NCBI GenBank assembly: GCA_946615865.1
Contig: CAMOIJ010000004.1
Location: forward strand, 1 to 64,000
Length of the DNA: 64,000 bases
From: an uncultured Lachnospiraceae bacterium
GTDB lineage: Bacteria; Bacillota; Clostridia; Lachnospirales; Lachnospiraceae
Direction of reading: 5' to 3'
Position numbers and translations under genes: made by a program. The notes under the pieces were generated by a model that had not been told where the DNA came from, searched no databases, and saw only the letters and a program-made list of their open reading frames with translations. This document shows positions 43,230 to 52,177 of this stretch, piece by piece (the stretch's first letter is position 1; each line of letters opens with the position of its first letter).

Positions 43230-44165
43230 TTATTTCTTCTCGAACACCCGCAGCTTCGCGCTGGCTGAGCGTCTGTTCACCTTCAGTTCTTCCGCGCCGG
43301 GCGCGATCGCCTTGCGGGTGACCACTCTTCCCTTCGATTCCCTGCCGCATACGCAGACCGGAAATTCCGGCGGGCAGATGCAGGGCTTTTCGTTTCTCTT
43401 AAACGCGTTCTTGACAATGCGGTCCTCCAGCGAGTGGAAAGTGATCACACAGAGTCTTCCTCCCGGTTTCAGAAGATCGATCATCGTGTCCAGAGAATCT
43501 CTGAGCACATCCAGTTCCCTGTTGCAGGCGATACGGATCGCCTGAAACGTCCTCTTGTCAGGATTGCCGCCCTTCTCCCTCATCTTCGCGGGTATCGACG
43601 CCCTTATCACTTCACTGAGGTCGCCGGTTGTCTCAAGAGGGCTCTTCTCCCGCCTTCGCACAATGTTCGCGGCTATTCTTCCTGCGCAGCGCTCCTCTCC
43701 GTATTCTCTGAGGATCCTCGCGATATCCTCCTGAGACCAGGTATTGACGATCTCCCTGGCAGTGAGCGCGCTGCTCTGATCCATTCTCATATCCAGCGGC
43801 GCGTCCGTTCTGTACGTGAAGCCTCTCTCGGGATTATCCAGCTGATAGGAGGACACCCCCAGGTCCAGAAGGATGCCGTCCACCGCGCTGATGGAAAGGT
43901 CTTCAAGCACCTCCGCGATATGTTCGTAATTGTCATGAACTATCGTCACCTGATCTTCGAAACAGCTGAGCCGCTCTCCGGCCGCCCGGATGGCGTCCGT
44001 GTCCTGATCGATACCGATCAGTCTCCCCCCGGACGTGAGCCTCTCCAGTATATGGTAGGAATGTCCGCCGCCTCCGAGGGTCCCGTCTACATATATTCCG
44101 TCCGGCTTTATCGCCAGATTATCCAGGACTTCCTTAAGAAGTACCGATGTGTGTTCAAATTTCAA
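43230..44165 (-). CDS. rsmH: 16S rRNA (cytosine-1402-N4)-methyltransferase RsmH (MraW)
   Basis: Methylates C1402 in the ribosomal P site. The 311 residues start [16 protein letters not shown] and contain the SAM motif [12 protein letters not shown] near 25-36, [14 protein letters not shown] near 100-113, and the late [14 protein letters not shown] near 235. The start is a TTG at 44165 with an overlap of 11 bases into mraZ, so translation is probably coupled. Normal length. Confidence 0.97.
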   Translation of the reverse strand: MKFEHTSVLLKEVLDNLAIKPDGIYVDGTLGGGGHSYHILERLTSGGRLIGIDQDTDAIRAAGERLSCFEDQVTIVHDNYEHIAEVLEDLSISAVDGILLDLGVSSYQLDNPERGFTYRTDAPLDMRMDQSSALTAREIVNTWSQEDIARILREYGEERCAGRIAANIVRRREKSPLETTGDLSEVIRASIPAKMREKGGNPDKRTFQAIRIACNRELDVLRDSLDTMIDLLKPGGRLCVITFHSLEDRIVKNAFKRNEKPCICPPEFPVCVCGRESKGRVVTRKAIAPGAEELKVNRRSASAKLRVFEKK

Positions 44166-44586
44166 ATCCGTTCCCCAGCATCTCTTCAGCTATATCGTTG
44201 ATCTCATCGCTGGACATATTCTCTTCCCAGGATCCGCGGCTCCATATCTCGATCCTGGAGCCTACGCCCACGAGCACAACATCCTTGTCGATCCCGGCGG
44301 CCTCCCTCAGGTTCCCCGGTATCAGGACGCGTCCCTGTCTGTCGGCTTCCGCCTCATTGGCGCCGGAGAGGAAGAAACGCACCAGCTGTCTCTGTTTTTT
44401 CACATTATAGGGGAGGCTGTTCAGGCGGGAGACGAACTTCTCCCAGTCCTCCATTGTATAAATGCACAGACAGGGATCCAGGCTTCGCGTTATCACGAAC
44501 CTGTCTCCCAACGCCTCTCTGAACTTGGATGGAATGATCAGTCTCCCTTTTCCGTCAAGAGAATGACTGTATTCTCCCATGAACAT
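44155..44586 (-). CDS. mraZ: Transcriptional regulator MraZ
   Basis: AbrB-fold DNA-binding protein that controls the dcw cluster and its own gene. From the ATG at 44586 (GGAGGGAAG upstream) it has 143 residues: [20 protein letters not shown], then the second SpoVT/AbrB half [21 protein letters not shown]. The D-x-K-G-R and D-x-Q-G-R motifs are both intact. Three matching 10-bp-spaced boxes lie directly upstream. Confidence 0.96.
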   Translation of the reverse strand: MFMGEYSHSLDGKGRLIIPSKFREALGDRFVITRSLDPCLCIYTMEDWEKFVSRLNSLPYNVKKQRQLVRFFLSGANEAEADRQGRVLIPGNLREAAGIDKDVVLVGVGSRIEIWSRGSWEENMSSDEINDIAEEMLGNGFEI

Positions 44587-44589
44587 GTT

Positions 44590-44653
44590 GCACTTCCCTC
44601 CACTTTGCACCACTTTTCTACACAATCATACCAAGCGGTCTGCCCTTTTTCAA
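44590..44653 (-). promoter_or_regulatory. mraZ promoter with three MraZ boxes
   Basis: TTGAAA (44648-44653), a 17-base spacer and TATGAT (44625-44630). Downstream are three direct repeats on an exact 10-base period: AAAGTGG (44610-44616), AAAGTGG (44600-44606) and GAAGTGC (44590-44596). They match the AAAGTG-type MraZ box described in Mycoplasma. The third overlaps the ribosome binding site. Confidence 0.8.
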
Positions 44654-44684
44654 TAGTTTGAGAAAAATTAAGCGTACACAAAAC

Positions 44685-44697
44685 AGAGGGTGCCTCT
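44685..44697 (-). terminator. Possible weak terminator after lgt
   Basis: AGAGG/CCTCT with a three-base loop, followed on the minus strand by GTTTTGTG. The stem is short, so this is tentative. Confidence 0.3.
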
Positions 44698-44781
44698 CAG
44701 CCCCATTCCCAATATTCCCTGCAGCTGTTCCCGCCGCGGGACCTTATCCTTACTGTTGCAGCCGTCCCGGCGCGGCTTTCA

Positions 44782-45675
44782 TCAATTCACGCCGCCCGCT
44801 CCGGCCTTCTCTCTTTCTCTGATCCTGAACCGGATGATCAGTTCCGCGCAGATTGCGGCTCCTGCCATAGCCAGCCCCAGTACCATGGAAACCGGGATGC
44901 TTGTCCCCGTTATGTAGAGCTGATCGGTCCTTATAGATTCGATCAGCGCTCTTCCGATCCCGTAACCGGCAAAATACAGAAGGGCGATCTCCCCGTCGAA
45001 CTTCTTGTGCTCCAGATAGAGCAGAAGAAATACCAGGATAGCCAGATTCCATAATCCCTCATATAAAAATGTGGGATGCACCTGTATATAATTGGTCCCC
45101 TCAGTCATGTGAGCGGCGATCGACGCGGAAATGTCCCGCTCTCTCACCATGCTCACCGGGATCCTCATGGCCAGAAGGTTATTCGTGTATTCCCCGAAGA
45201 CCTCCCGGTTGAAGAAATTTCCCCATCGGCCCAGTATCTGCCCGACGAGCAGTCCGTACATCACATAATCAAGGATCAGCGGAAATTTCTGCTTCTTTAT
45301 CCTGCAGTAGATATAAAGCGTGAGCACTCCGGCGATGATACCGCCGTAAATGGCCAGTCCGCCTCCGCGCAGGTTCAGTATCTGGATGGGATCGTCTTTG
45401 TAGTAGTCCCACATAAAGATCACATAGTAGATCCTGGCTCCCATTATGCCGAAAATGAGCAGAGGAGCCGCCAGGTCCCAGATCACGTCCGGATCAGTCC
45501 CCGTCTTCTTCGCGATCCTCGCCGCCAGCGACAGGCCGAGGATCATGCCCAGTCCGATCACAATGCCGTAGAGCGCGATGCCGAAATTGCCGATCATGAT
45601 GGTCTTGGGGACATTTCTCAGGTAGATCCCAAGATTCGGAAACGCTATATCCATATCTCCCATCATATCCGCCAT
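44782..45675 (-). CDS. lgt: Prolipoprotein diacylglyceryl transferase
   Basis: Membrane enzyme that attaches diacylglycerol to the lipobox cysteine of lipoprotein precursors. The 297 residues have about seven spans and the Lgt signature GRWGNFFNREVFGEYTN near 150-166 (essential arginine and asparagine region), with the earlier GGLAIYGGIIAG loop carrying the conserved tyrosine. AAGGAG is present but 13 bases from the ATG. Monocistronic between ychF and mraZ. lspA is not in the window. Confidence 0.95.
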   Translation of the reverse strand: MADMMGDMDIAFPNLGIYLRNVPKTIMIGNFGIALYGIVIGLGMILGLSLAARIAKKTGTDPDVIWDLAAPLLIFGIMGARIYYVIFMWDYYKDDPIQILNLRGGGLAIYGGIIAGVLTLYIYCRIKKQKFPLILDYVMYGLLVGQILGRWGNFFNREVFGEYTNNLLAMRIPVSMVRERDISASIAAHMTEGTNYIQVHPTFLYEGLWNLAILVFLLLYLEHKKFDGEIALLYFAGYGIGRALIESIRTDQLYITGTSIPVSMVLGLAMAGAAICAELIIRFRIREREKAGAGGVN

Positions 45676-46030
45676 ATTTCTGTCCAGACTCCTTCGCTAT
45701 TTTATATTTCTTGTACTATGATAGCACAAGATTTTGCAGTTAGCGGATTTTTCTATTCTTAAAATTTGCTAAATTTTACCCCGTATTTTTCCAAATTTTT
45801 TACCCTTTCGGTTGCTGATTTGCATTGACAAGACACAATTTATGGTGTCTATCCCAAAAAACGGCCAAAATATTGATTTTGGGCACATCTCCCGCCAGTC
45901 CAACGGTAAAATCCGACAATTGTCCATGATTTCCGACACTTTTCCGTCGCCTTCTCCCGCGGCCTGAAAATTGGCATAAAAACGCCCCGCCGGCTGTGCC
46001 GGCAGGGCTGCTGGTTCATATTCATTTTTC
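45676..46030. other. 355-base intergenic region between lgt and ychF
   Basis: AT-rich in its left half. It holds an extended -10 box for lgt (TGC then TATCAT, 45718-45723, minus strand) and the ychF terminator at its right end. A short open frame at 45769-46038 overlaps the end of ychF and the terminator and has no family resemblance. The segment near 45910-45945 resembles part of the 35.6-kb intergenic region. Confidence 0.5.
45976..46008 (-). terminator. Intrinsic terminator of ychF
   Basis: GCCCCGCCGGC (45984-45994) pairs with GCCGGCAGGGC (45998-46008), 10 of 11 pairs, three-base loop. The minus strand continues GTTTTTATG. Confidence 0.88.
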
Positions 46031-47128
46031 TCAGACATTGAATCTGAAGAGGATCACGTCTCCGTCCTTGACCACATAATCCTTTCCTTCTATCCCGACA
46101 AGTCCCTTCTCGCGCGCCGCGGACAGGGAACCGAGCTCCAGGAGCACTTTGTAGTTGACGACTTCGGCTTTGATGAAGCCGCGCTCGAAATCCGAGTGGA
46201 TCTTTCCCGCTGCCTGGGGAGCCTTTGTGCCGATCTTAATGGTCCAGGCCCTGGTCTCGTCCTCTCCCGCTGTAAGGAAACTCATAAGACCAAGTGTTCT
46301 GTAGCTGGCGCTGATCAGCTTGTCGAGGCCTGCCTCTGTCACGCCAAGATCCTCCAGGAACATGGCACGCTCATCGTCGTCGAGCTCAGCAATCTCTGCC
46401 TCGATACTTGCGCAGATCACAAAAACTTCGCTGCCGGTCTGCGCCGCGTATTCGCGCACTTTCTGCACGCCGGCGTTGCTTGCTCCGTCGTCCGCGAGGT
46501 CATCTTCGGAGACATTGGCGGCATAGATCACGGGCTTGTCTGTCAGTAGATTGTAAGTCTGCATCCACTTCTCTTCGTCTTCCGTGAGATCCTCGAGAAG
46601 GGAGGCGGGCTTTCCGCTCTCCAGGTGTTCCTTGAGACGCTTAAGGAATACCATTTCCTTTCCGGCTTCCTTATCCATCTTGGCTGTGCGCGCCACCTTG
46701 GAAATACGGCGTTCCAGCACTTCGAGGTCGGCAAAGATCAGTTCAAGGTTGATCGTCTCAATGTCGCGCAGAGGATCTACACTTCCGTCCACATGGATGA
46801 CATTGTCGTCGTCGAAGCACCGCACAACATGGACAATGGCGTCCACTTCCCTGATATTGGCCAGGAACTGGTTGCCGAGTCCCTCGCCCTTGGAAGCGCC
46901 TTTGACAAGACCAGCTATATCGACAAATTCGATAACGGCAGGCGTCACCTTTTTGGAATGGTACATCTCGCCCAAAAGGCGGATCCTCTCATCCGGCACG
47001 GGAACGATCCCCACATTGGGATCGATGGTGCAGAAAGGGTAGTTGGCCGATTCCGCTCCCGCCTTCGTAAGCGCGTTGAACAGTGTGCTCTTCCCTACAT
47101 TGGGAAGCCCGACGATGCCTAATTTCAT
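46031..47128 (-). CDS. ychF: Ribosome-binding ATPase YchF (OLA1 type)
   Basis: Obg-family P-loop protein that prefers ATP and is linked to translation and oxidative stress responses. The 365 residues begin MKLGIVGLPNVGKSTLFNALT and include EFVDIAGLVKGASKGEGLGNQFL (G3 region, about 66-88), a coiled-coil insertion (about 125-170) and the C-terminal TGS domain with KIHSDFERGFIKAEVV. ATG at 47128 with GGAGAT upstream. It follows rsgA by 30 bases and ends at a strong terminator. Confidence 0.97.
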   Translation of the reverse strand: MKLGIVGLPNVGKSTLFNALTKAGAESANYPFCTIDPNVGIVPVPDERIRLLGEMYHSKKVTPAVIEFVDIAGLVKGASKGEGLGNQFLANIREVDAIVHVVRCFDDDNVIHVDGSVDPLRDIETINLELIFADLEVLERRISKVARTAKMDKEAGKEMVFLKRLKEHLESGKPASLLEDLTEDEEKWMQTYNLLTDKPVIYAANVSEDDLADDGASNAGVQKVREYAAQTGSEVFVICASIEAEIAELDDDERAMFLEDLGVTEAGLDKLISASYRTLGLMSFLTAGEDETRAWTIKIGTKAPQAAGKIHSDFERGFIKAEVVNYKVLLELGSLSAAREKGLVGIEGKDYVVKDGDVILFRFNV

Positions 47129-47158
47129 TTTGCTCTATATCTCCTTAACAAGTGATTT

Positions 47159-48067
47159 TTACAGCTTTCTCCCGCTCTTTTTTGAATAATCGGGCTTTCT
47201 GCCCTTTAATTCTTCAAACAGTTCGCTGTAATTCTTATAGCGGATCCTGCTGATCTGCCCCGCTTCGAGGGCGTCGCGGACCGCGCAGCCCGGTTCTCTC
47301 ATGTGGACGCATCCGTCAAACCGGCATTTTCCCTCATACTTTTCGAATTCGGGATAGTACAGGCGCAGATCCTCAGGCTCCATATCCATCAGATACAGCG
47401 AGGTGAAACCGGGAGTATCCACAAGATAACTCTCCTCTTCGCCCGCCAGCAGTTCCACATGCCTGGTAGTATTCTTCCCTCTCTTGATCTTCCGGCTGAG
47501 CTCTCCCGTCTCCATCCGCGCTCCCGGACAGATCGTATTAATCAGCGTCGACTTCCCCACGCCGCTCGGACCTGTCAGGACCGTGGTCTTTCCTTTAAGG
47601 ATCTCTCTGAGTTCCTCCAGTGTATCCGGGGAGAGCACGCTCACAAAGAGCACCCTGCATCCGCAGGACTCATAAGTCTCCCGAAGTTCCCGGATCTCCT
47701 CCTGCGTCGCCAGATCCTGTTTGTTGAAGCACAATATGGATGGCAGGTTCTTCTGGTTCATCGTGATCAGGAACCTGTCCAGCATGTTGTAGCTCGGCGC
47801 AGGATGCGTGATGGCAAAAATCAGAAGCGCCTGGTCTACGTTTGCCACATTAGGCCTTACAAGTTCGTTCCTTCTCGGAAGGAGGCGGATCACATTTCCC
47901 TCCATGGGAACGCTTACAGTATCCGTGATCTCGATCTCAACGTCGTCTCCTACCAGAGGTTTGACGCCAAGCGCGCGGAATACGCCTCTTGCCCGGCACC
48001 TGTAAATGTTGTCCCCCGTATGGACTTCGTAAAAACCGGCAATACTTTTGATGATCTTACCCTTCAT
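47159..48067 (-). CDS. rsgA: Small ribosomal subunit biogenesis GTPase RsgA (YloQ)
   Basis: GTPase that checks late 30S maturation. The 302 residues have an N-terminal OB fold, then permuted G motifs (FNKQDLA before GPSGVGKSTLINTI, then DTPGFTSL) and the C-terminal zinc knuckle CRFDGCVHMREPGCAV. The ATG at 48067 follows AGAGATT. Downstream of prkC by 16 bases, the standard prpC-prkC-rsgA order. Confidence 0.97.
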   Translation of the reverse strand: MKGKIIKSIAGFYEVHTGDNIYRCRARGVFRALGVKPLVGDDVEIEITDTVSVPMEGNVIRLLPRRNELVRPNVANVDQALLIFAITHPAPSYNMLDRFLITMNQKNLPSILCFNKQDLATQEEIRELRETYESCGCRVLFVSVLSPDTLEELREILKGKTTVLTGPSGVGKSTLINTICPGARMETGELSRKIKRGKNTTRHVELLAGEEESYLVDTPGFTSLYLMDMEPEDLRLYYPEFEKYEGKCRFDGCVHMREPGCAVRDALEAGQISRIRYKNYSELFEELKGRKPDYSKKSGRKL

Positions 48068-48083
48068 AGTAATCTCTTCTCTA

Positions 48084-50288
48084 TCAGTTCTCCGGTGTAA
48101 AAGTCAGATCCCTGGTGATCGTTCTCTCCTCGGTCCTCTCGACCGTTCTCGTCACTTTTTTGGTGGTGCTGCCGGCAGTTTCACCGTTATCAGCCGCGGC
48201 AGCGCCCGTAATGCCTTCCTGAGGCGTTTCCGTCGTCTCCTCCTCGGTAACCGGCACCTCTTCCTCCACAGTCTCCACAATAGTGACTTCGTAGTCCATG
48301 GTCAGTGTTCCGTACTCGGAAGTAATTCCTGTACATCCCATTCTGTAAGGGAAGGCGGAAGTTGTTGTATCAAGAAGCTTCTGGCCGTCTTCAGTCACGA
48401 TCACGATATGCACGGATGTGCCGGCTTTATAATCCGGATCCTCACTGTTGGTAGGCGCGGAAATATCCGCGGAATAACTGTAAGTCTGCTGTCCCGCGAT
48501 ATCGAAATTGACTGCAGTACCTTCTTCGATCGTCGTACCGGGCTCGACATCCTGTGAGATGACAAGTCCTCTGTTGTCCGGATCGGAGTCGATGATCGTC
48601 CTGACATTGCCTGCCTTAAGGCCAAACGCGTTGAGCGTATTTCTCGCTTCCTGCTCGGTCATTCCAAGGAGCCTCGGCATCTCTACCTTGCCGGTCATGT
48701 CCGGACCTACGCTGACTGTGATCGTCACATAGGAGCCTCCGTCGGCCTGCTCGCCGCCTTCCGGATCCTGACTGATCACGTGTCCTTCTTCAACTTCCTC
48801 GCTGCTGGCCTGCGCGATATTTACATTAAATCCTGCTTCGGTCAAAAGATCGACCGCCTCATCTTTAGTAAGTCCCACTACGGAAGGGATCTTCGATCCG
48901 CTGTTTCCGCACACTGTAAGGACAACAGTTGTTCCCACAGGAACCTGCGTGCCTTCCTCAACACTGGATCGCATTACGATGCCGACAGTAAACTTGTCGG
49001 ACTCCTCATAGGTAAGCTCCGGAATCAGCCCTTCCTTCACCAGCGCGGATCTCGCTGCCGAGGCGTCAATACCCACCACGTTGGGCATGACGACCATCTC
49101 CTCGGTCATAGCCGTCTTATCGTCCTTCTTGCCGCTTCCGGGCAGGATTCCCGTTCTTCCTCCGATGATCATGACCAGGATCACGCCTATGATGGCCACC
49201 GCAAGGATCGCAAGGATCGCGGCGATCCTGTCCATGGAATGCTCCTGCTCTTCCACATCGTCTTCGTCATCGTCGAAGTCTACTTCTTCTTTGACCTTTT
49301 TTACGACCTTTGTCGGTCTGCGGATCACATCGTCCTCAGTATCAGCCTCTGCAGCGTCGCTCTCCTGTCTGTTCTTCACGCCCTGCTTGATCTGCTCTTT
49401 CTCTTCCTCTGTGAGCATGCGGGTGCTGCCCATATCGTTGGGATCGTAGCGCTTTACAAAATCCCCGTCCGGATTGCTGATCGACATCTTGAGATCCGCG
49501 GCGAGTTCCTGCATATTCTGATAGCGCCTGTCCGGGCTCTTCTCACAGCATTTGAGGACGATCTGGTCCACGCTGTAGGGAATGTCCGGATTGATCTTGC
49601 GCGGAGAAGGCATAGGCTCCTGAATGTGACGGATCGCGATCGCCACTGTAGTCTCTCCGTCAAAAGGCACTTCGCCCGTCAGCATCTCATAGAGCGTCAC
49701 ACCCAGAGAATAGACGTCGCTCTTCTCATCGCTGAAGCCGCCCCTTGCCTGTTCGGGCGAGGTGTAATGGACAGATCCCATGACATTGGATGTGATCGTG
49801 TCGCTTGTGGCAGCCTTCGCGATTCCGAAGTCAGTGACTTTCACCTTTCCGTCTCTGGAAATTATGATATTCTGGGGCTTGATGTCTCTGTGTATGATAT
49901 GGTTTCTGTGAGCGACTTCAAGGCCCATGGAAACCTGCAGAGCGATCGTAACGGCTTCCTTGTAGCCGAGCCGTCCTCTCTTTGCGATATAATTCTTGAG
50001 AGTGATCCCGTCCACCAGTTCCATTACGATATAGTAGATCCCCTTTTCCTCGCCTACGTCGTAAACATTGACGATATTAGGGTGCATCAGGCCTGCTGCC
50101 GCCTGCGCCTCTACACGGAATTTCGAAACGAAATTGGCGTTCTCCGAAAACTCCTGTTTGAGCACCTTGACTGCCACGTAGCGGTTCAAAGTGTGGTCTT
50201 TGGATTTATATACATCTGCCATACCGCCGGTCCCGACTTTTTCAAGGATCTCATAGCGGTCTGCGATCAACATACCGATCTTAATCAT
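48084..50288 (-). CDS. prkC: Ser/Thr protein kinase with three PASTA domains (PrkC/PknB)
   Basis: Transmembrane kinase that senses peptidoglycan fragments and controls growth and division. The 734 residues: kinase domain at about 12-270 with glycine loop GTGGMADV, K41, HRDIKPQN (D135) and DFG (153-155); juxtamembrane acidic stretch; membrane span at about 354-376; three PASTA repeats (about 398-595: MPNVVGIDASAARSAL, IPSVVGLTKDEAVDLL, MPRLLGMTEQEARNTL); then an extra domain and a threonine/glutamate-rich tail. It is adjacent to its phosphatase. Confidence 0.96.
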   Translation of the reverse strand: MIKIGMLIADRYEILEKVGTGGMADVYKSKDHTLNRYVAVKVLKQEFSENANFVSKFRVEAQAAAGLMHPNIVNVYDVGEEKGIYYIVMELVDGITLKNYIAKRGRLGYKEAVTIALQVSMGLEVAHRNHIIHRDIKPQNIIISRDGKVKVTDFGIAKAATSDTITSNVMGSVHYTSPEQARGGFSDEKSDVYSLGVTLYEMLTGEVPFDGETTVAIAIRHIQEPMPSPRKINPDIPYSVDQIVLKCCEKSPDRRYQNMQELAADLKMSISNPDGDFVKRYDPNDMGSTRMLTEEEKEQIKQGVKNRQESDAAEADTEDDVIRRPTKVVKKVKEEVDFDDDEDDVEEQEHSMDRIAAILAILAVAIIGVILVMIIGGRTGILPGSGKKDDKTAMTEEMVVMPNVVGIDASAARSALVKEGLIPELTYEESDKFTVGIVMRSSVEEGTQVPVGTTVVLTVCGNSGSKIPSVVGLTKDEAVDLLTEAGFNVNIAQASSEEVEEGHVISQDPEGGEQADGGSYVTITVSVGPDMTGKVEMPRLLGMTEQEARNTLNAFGLKAGNVRTIIDSDPDNRGLVISQDVEPGTTIEEGTAVNFDIAGQQTYSYSADISAPTNSEDPDYKAGTSVHIVIVTEDGQKLLDTTTSAFPYRMGCTGITSEYGTLTMDYEVTIVETVEEEVPVTEEETTETPQEGITGAAAADNGETAGSTTKKVTRTVERTEERTITRDLTFTPEN

Positions 50289-50339
50289 GTTCTACCTCCA
50301 CTTCCAAGGAATACTACCCGTACAGAACGACCTGCCCCG

Positions 50340-51098
50340 TCATAAACGGGTGTGTTCGCCGTCCCTGTCCCCGGAAGTGTCAATCAGTATTACCGAGATA
50401 TTGTCCTTTCCGCCGGCCCTGTTGGCAAGCGCGATCAGGATCGCAGCCTTTTCTTCGAGAGATTTGCTGCCCGAGAGCACACTCTCGATCTCCATGTCGT
50501 CGATCATGGTAGTAAGTCCGTCCGAGCACATGAGGATCAGCCCGCATTCCGAGAGCGGAATTCTGAAGAAATCCACTTTCATCTCATCTTCCGCACCGAT
50601 CGCCCTTGTGATCACATTTCTCTCAGGGTGGATCCTGGCGGTTCTTCTGTCCAGCGTGCCGGCTCTCACCATCTCCTCCACAAGGGAATGGTCGATCGTG
50701 ATCTGTCTGAAGCCTTTCTCTGTGTAATTATAAAGGCGGCTGTCCCCGACATTGGCGACGAGAAGCTCATCCCCGCAGACCGTGCAGCACACAAGCGTAG
50801 TGCCCATGCCGTAATATTCCCTGTGTCTTGCGGCTGTCTGGCGTATCTTCGTGTTGGCCAGTTCAAACGCTTCCCGCAGGAGCTGCTCAGGCTCCTCGCC
50901 GACAGATGATGACACATGGTTCACCACCGTCTCAACTGTGAGCTTCGAGGCGAGATCTCCGGCTCTGTGCCCTCCCATGCCGTCCGCGACAAGATACAGG
51001 CACGACAAAGGACCCAGCGGAAGATCGCTGGAAAAAACATAGTCCTGATTCATCTCTCTTCTGAGTCCGATATCAGTTATGGAAAAAGACTGCGGCAT
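50340..51098 (-). CDS. prpC: PP2C-family Ser/Thr phosphatase (PrpC/Stp)
   Basis: Dephosphorylates PrkC and its substrates. The 252 residues contain the PPM metal-binding motifs: RREMNQD near 13-19, LVADGMGGHRAG near 36-47, LVANVGDSRLY near 112-122, LMCSDGLT near 187-194 and GGKDNISVILI near the end. All key aspartates are present. It sits between rlmN and prkC, with an AGGAG site. Confidence 0.96.
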   Translation of the reverse strand: MPQSFSITDIGLRREMNQDYVFSSDLPLGPLSCLYLVADGMGGHRAGDLASKLTVETVVNHVSSSVGEEPEQLLREAFELANTKIRQTAARHREYYGMGTTLVCCTVCGDELLVANVGDSRLYNYTEKGFRQITIDHSLVEEMVRAGTLDRRTARIHPERNVITRAIGAEDEMKVDFFRIPLSECGLILMCSDGLTTMIDDMEIESVLSGSKSLEEKAAILIALANRAGGKDNISVILIDTSGDRDGEHTRL

Positions 51099-51100
51099 AA

Positions 51101-52177
51101 CTACTCTCCTGCATTATCAGACACGGTTTCCTGTTTCTGATCCGTCAGATGCCTGTGTCTTAACTGACCGCAGGCACCGTCGATATCTCGTCCCAATACT
51201 CTTCTAATACTAACATTTATACCCCTTTTTTCAAGTTTTTTCTCAAATGCGCGCACCCCTTCATCCCGGGTCTGCAGGTATCCCCGCTCCTTTACCGGAT
51301 TGACCGGAATGAGGTTGATATGCGCCTTGAGGGGTCTTGCCAGTTCCGCCAGCATCTGCGCGTCCTGTGCGCTGTCGTTGACGTCCCGGATCAGGCTGTA
51401 CTCAAATGTTACCTGCCTTCCTGTCCGGTCAAAATAGTACCGGCCCGCATCCATCAGTTCCGCGATCGAGTACTGATTGGCAATGGGCATGATCTCCCTG
51501 CGCTTTTCATCCGTGACAGCGTGAAGGGAGAGGGCGAGCGTAATGGACAGGTTCTCTTTTGCCAGGTCGTAGATCCTCGGAACGATCCCGCAAGTGGACA
51601 CTGTGACATTTCTCTGGCTGATATTGAGTCCGTTCTCATCCGTGAGAAGATGGAGGAAGCGCACCAGATTGTCATAGTTGTCAAGAGGCTCCCCGGTTCC
51701 CATTACGACGACGTGGGAGATCCTCTCCCCGGTCACTCTGCGGATCTCGTAGATCTGCTCGAGCATTTCCGAAGGCGTCAGGGACCTGTACAGGCCGTCC
51801 AGGGTGGAGGCGCAGAATCTGCATCCCATTCGGCATCCCACCTGGGAGGAGATGCAGACGCTGTTTCCGAATTTGTAGCGCATGAACACGCTTTCCACCA
51901 GCGAGTCGTCCCCCATGGCGAAGAGATATTTCTGCGTCCCGTCCAGCTTTGAGACCTGCCGGTCGATCATTCTCGCCGTCGTAAGAGGGTACTCTTTGCT
52001 GAGCCGCTCTGCCATGACCTTCGGGATATTGGTCATCTCTTCGTAGTTCCTGACAAGACTCACATGCATCCACCGGTAGAGCTGCTTCGCCCTGAAGGCC
52101 GGAAATCCGTTTTCCTTCATGACGCCGGCAAGTTCTTCTATTGTCATGGACTTGATGTCCCTTGTAGTCTCCTGCAT
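51101..52177 (-). CDS. rlmN: Dual-specificity 23S rRNA/tRNA adenine-C2 methyltransferase RlmN
   Basis: Radical SAM enzyme that methylates A2503 of 23S rRNA and A37 of some tRNAs. The 358 residues hold the radical SAM cluster motif GCRMGCRFCAS near 116-126 (CxxxCxxC), GTGEPLDNYDNL near 165-176 and the C-terminal region with RRVLGRDIDGACGQL, which carries the methyl-carrying cysteine. The start shares one base with the rsmB stop (TAATG). Confidence 0.96.
   Translation of the reverse strand: MQETTRDIKSMTIEELAGVMKENGFPAFRAKQLYRWMHVSLVRNYEEMTNIPKVMAERLSKEYPLTTARMIDRQVSKLDGTQKYLFAMGDDSLVESVFMRYKFGNSVCISSQVGCRMGCRFCASTLDGLYRSLTPSEMLEQIYEIRRVTGERISHVVVMGTGEPLDNYDNLVRFLHLLTDENGLNISQRNVTVSTCGIVPRIYDLAKENLSITLALSLHAVTDEKRREIMPIANQYSIAELMDAGRYYFDRTGRQVTFEYSLIRDVNDSAQDAQMLAELARPLKAHINLIPVNPVKERGYLQTRDEGVRAFEKKLEKRGINVSIRRVLGRDIDGACGQLRHRHLTDQKQETVSDNAGE

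Noticed and set aside
45769-46038. Small minus-strand frame after ychF (89 residues)
   Set aside because: It overlaps the end of ychF and the ychF terminator and has no recognisable sequence; probably chance.
48780-50345. Plus-strand open frame opposite prkC
   Set aside because: Shadow of the kinase gene; histidine/aspartate-rich with no domain.
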